Source: Clostridiales bacterium (GTDB lineage: Bacteria > Bacillota > Clostridia > Lachnospirales > Lachnospiraceae). From it: a stretch of 6,941 nucleotides of DNA. Shown one piece after another: positions 5,214 through 6,941 of the stretch (position 1 is the first letter of the stretch; every line of letters begins with the position of its first letter). The notes beneath the pieces are model-generated. The model saw only the letters and a program-made list of their open reading frames with translations. It was not told the origin of the DNA and did not search any database. The stretch lies in the NCBI GenBank assembly GCA_019420425.1, contig JAHZHG010000146.1, forward strand, positions 1 to 6,941, in the 5' to 3' direction. The position numbers and the translations under genes are program-made.

Positions 5214-6053
5214 ATGATTCAGAACATTCTTCCACATATTTACCATAATGAATACATCCCCTCGGAGCCGGACGCTTCGTCTGTCCTGCTGTTTTACCGC
5301 GACCGGTCCGTATTTGCCCGGCTTTCCGGAAACGATATGTCTTTCCTCACCTTTGCCGAGGCCGACGGCAGGGTCCGTGATCTGTATACGGACTATACCT
5401 ATCTGTTTTCCATCGATTCCACCAGATTTTATCTGGCCAAATGGCTGGATCCGGCCCTCTTTGAAGACTTTCAGTTCTATCCCGCCTCTGTGCTGCGCAC
5501 GGTTTCCGATCCCGTTATCGCCTTTGCCGGCATTACCGGCTGCCAGCTTGCCGACTGGTATTCGACGAGAAGGTTCTGCAGCCGCTGCGGCACTCCCCTT
5601 ATCCCCGGCACGGCAGAGCGCAGCCTTTGCTGCTCCAAATGCGGCCTGATCGAATATCCCAAAATCTCCCCCGCCGTAATCGTCGGCATCACCAACGGAG
5701 ACAAAATCCTGATGTCCAAATACGCAGGCCGTGAATATAAGCGCTATGCCCTGATTGCCGGTTACACGGAAATCGGCGAATCCCTGGAGGAAACCATTCA
5801 CCGCGAGGTCATGGAGGAGGTCGGCCTAAAGGTAAAAAACATCCGTTATTACAAAAGCCAGCCCTGGTCCTTTTCCGATACCCTGCTGATGGGGTTTTTC
5901 TGCGATCTGGACGGTTCCCCCGACATTACGCTGGATGAGCATGAGCTTTCCCTGGCTGAATGGGTAAACCGGGAGGATATCCCCGAGGAAAAAGACCCCA
6001 TCAGTCTTACCGGTAACATGATGCAGGCATTCAGGAATCGGGAGGACGTTTGA
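5214..6053 (+). CDS. nudC: NADH pyrophosphatase, zinc-ribbon Nudix hydrolase
   Basis: NudC hydrolyses NAD(H) to NMN(H) and AMP, and family members also remove NAD caps from RNA 5' ends. The 279-residue protein shows the expected order. A poorly conserved N-terminal domain (1-110) comes first, then a zinc ribbon with Cys122, Cys125, Cys140 and Cys143 (FCSRCG and CSKCG). The Nudix domain follows, with a complete Nudix box starting at Gly183 (Glu189, Arg197-Glu198, Glu201-Glu202, Gly204), and then the NudC signature SQPW at 215-218. That signature continues as SFSDTLLMGF, so the usual proline after SQPW is serine; this is mild divergence and the tryptophan is kept. It is a little longer than E. 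coli NudC (257). The start ATG 5214 has AAGGAG 10 nt upstream. It is a single gene between a divergent and a convergent neighbour, ending in a terminator that overlaps its stop codon. Confidence 0.93.
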   Translation: MIQNILPHIYHNEYIPSEPDASSVLLFYRDRSVFARLSGNDMSFLTFAEADGRVRDLYTDYTYLFSIDSTRFYLAKWLDPALFEDFQFYPASVLRTVSDPVIAFAGITGCQLADWYSTRRFCSRCGTPLIPGTAERSLCCSKCGLIEYPKISPAVIVGITNGDKILMSKYAGREYKRYALIAGYTEIGESLEETIHREVMEEVGLKVKNIRYYKSQPWSFSDTLLMGFFCDLDGSPDITLDEHELSLAEWVNREDIPEEKDPISLTGNMMQAFRNREDV

Positions 6054-6067
6054 TCCTCCCGGTTTTT
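6039..6067 (+). terminator. Intrinsic terminator overlapping the nudC stop
   Basis: CGGGAGGA (6039-6046) pairs perfectly with TCCTCCCG (6054-6061), an 8-bp stem with a 7-nt loop. One G and then TTTTTCTC follow. The nudC stop codon TGA (6051-6053) is the last three bases of the loop. The reverse strand lacks a T-run after the hairpin, so it is not an obvious terminator for the convergent gene. Confidence 0.8.
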
Positions 6068-6078
6068 CTCTTCTCATC

Positions 6079-6941
6079 CTATTCGCTCCAGCCTGCCACA
6101 GACCGGATGATCCAGTTTCCGTACCGATCCGCTATTCCCTGATAAATTCCCCGCTTCATCATCAGATAATCCTTTTTCCAGGCATAGCAGTATGCGGTAT
6201 CTGAACGGTAACACGTCTTTCCCCGGTTATCCATAATCGTCGTCAGGCGTTCGGCAGTATTCTCTTCGTAGTGCTCCTCCAGGATAATACAGAAGCTCTT
6301 TTGCAGCGTAATGCTGACGCCCCGGCCTTCCTTCCAGCCGCCCACTGCCAGCGTCTCGCCCGTGGCCCGGTCCAGCAGTACCTGCATGTAATTGTCCTCT
6401 TCATCCATCCGTTCGCCTAAAAGATATGCCGCATTCAGCGCACGTATACCCGTCCCGCTTTCCATGGGGACAAATTCCAGCCCGCCGTCTGCATACACAT
6501 AGTATCCCCCGTCTGTCTCTGCCACCGGAGCCTTTTGCTCCCCATTGTACTGTACAAAGCCGGTACATCGCCTTCCTCCCAGCTCGCTGTATGCCAGACC
6601 TGTAATGAATCCCCCGTAATACTGGGGATATCTGGATGAATCCTCCGAAAATGTTCCGCATTTCTGCAGATCCGGCGTATAGGCGGTGTAGATCCCCTGC
6701 TCCTTCACCAGCAGGATTTCCGCCTTTGAGGAATAGTCGTATGCATAATTGTATTCATTGTGGGCGGAAAGGGTGGTATCCACATGCTCCAGGATCGTTT
6801 TCCCCTCCAGATCATACAGGCAGTGTGTTTCGTTTTCCCAGTCGTAAACCACCAGATAGTCGCCAAAGGCCACGGTATTTCCCCGATCCATGGCCTCCAG
6901 CAGAAGCGGGTCGGTAATCTCCCGTATGACTCTGCCGTCCC
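6079..6941 (-). CDS. WG-repeat-like beta-rich protein of unknown function, 3' part
   Basis: The frame ends at TAG 6079-6081 and is open to the right edge, giving 286 complete codons; the true start lies outside. An ATG at 6891 is internal, since codons before it remain open and in the same style (DGRVIREITDPLLLEA). The protein is rich in Tyr, Trp, Gly and acidic residues. It shows repeated units in which a short beta pair is followed by a turn of the type Tyr-Asp-x-x-Gly-Lys: for example HCLYDLEGKTILE, TIMDNRGKTCYR and a final GIADRYGNWIIRSV. This resembles WG/KWG-repeat or propeller-like extracellular proteins of Lachnospiraceae, often lipoproteins, but the N-terminus that would show a signal is absent. 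No catalytic motif is recognised. It converges on nudC with a gap of 25 bases and has no clear terminator of its own. Confidence 0.7.
   Translation of the reverse strand, partial: DGRVIREITDPLLLEAMDRGNTVAFGDYLVVYDWENETHCLYDLEGKTILEHVDTTLSAHNEYNYAYDYSSKAEILLVKEQGIYTAYTPDLQKCGTFSEDSSRYPQYYGGFITGLAYSELGGRRCTGFVQYNGEQKAPVAETDGGYYVYADGGLEFVPMESGTGIRALNAAYLLGERMDEEDNYMQVLLDRATGETLAVGGWKEGRGVSITLQKSFCIILEEHYEENTAERLTTIMDNRGKTCYRSDTAYCYAWKKDYLMMKRGIYQGIADRYGNWIIRSVAGWSE

Noticed and set aside
6054..6078. Bidirectional terminator shared by nudC and the convergent gene
   Set aside because: Reading on the minus strand, the hairpin is followed by ATTCCTGAATGC with no T-run, so only the nudC direction is supported.

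Overview
The window looks like chromosomal DNA from a spore-forming, moderately GC-rich member of the Clostridia, most likely Lachnospiraceae. This is inferred from four things: a SipL-like DUF3794 protein, a PrcB-type lipoprotein, a compact pabA-pabB-pabC operon with strong AGGAGG-type ribosome sites, and intrinsic terminators with T-runs. No mobile element, repeat array, tRNA or rRNA is visible. There is no gene-free stretch longer than about 170 bases.

Layout from left to right. (1) 1-856, minus: the N-terminal 285 codons of a DUF3794 protein, cut by the left edge, preceded by a good match to a sporulation sigma-E promoter. (2) 967-1380, minus: a small lipoprotein with a PrcB C-terminal-like domain; a weaker sigma-E-like promoter overlaps the terminator of the gene before it. 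(3) 4193 down to 1438, minus: pabA, pabB and pabC in overlapping order. Together they make 4-aminobenzoate, the folate precursor, from chorismate and glutamine. The operon has its own sigma-A-type promoter at about 4299-4327 and ends in a strong hairpin at 1423-1451. (4) 4363-5043, minus: a PAP2-family integral membrane phosphatase or transferase, probably starting at TTG. Its terminator physically overlaps the pab promoter. (5) 5044-5213: a divergent intergenic region with one extended -10 promoter on each strand. (6) 5214-6053, plus: a nudC-type NADH pyrophosphatase. (7) 6079-6941, minus: the C-terminal part of a beta-rich, WG-repeat-like protein of unknown function, convergent with nudC and cut by the right edge.

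The pab genes form one pathway module; the other genes have no obvious metabolic link to it. The two leftmost genes may both belong to the mother-cell sporulation programme, judging from their promoters and, for the first, from its family. I found no new multi-gene system. The most interesting signals are regulatory: two sigma-E-like promoters, one of them interleaved with a terminator; a promoter whose -35 lies in a terminator hairpin; and two terminators that carry the stop codon of their gene inside the hairpin.
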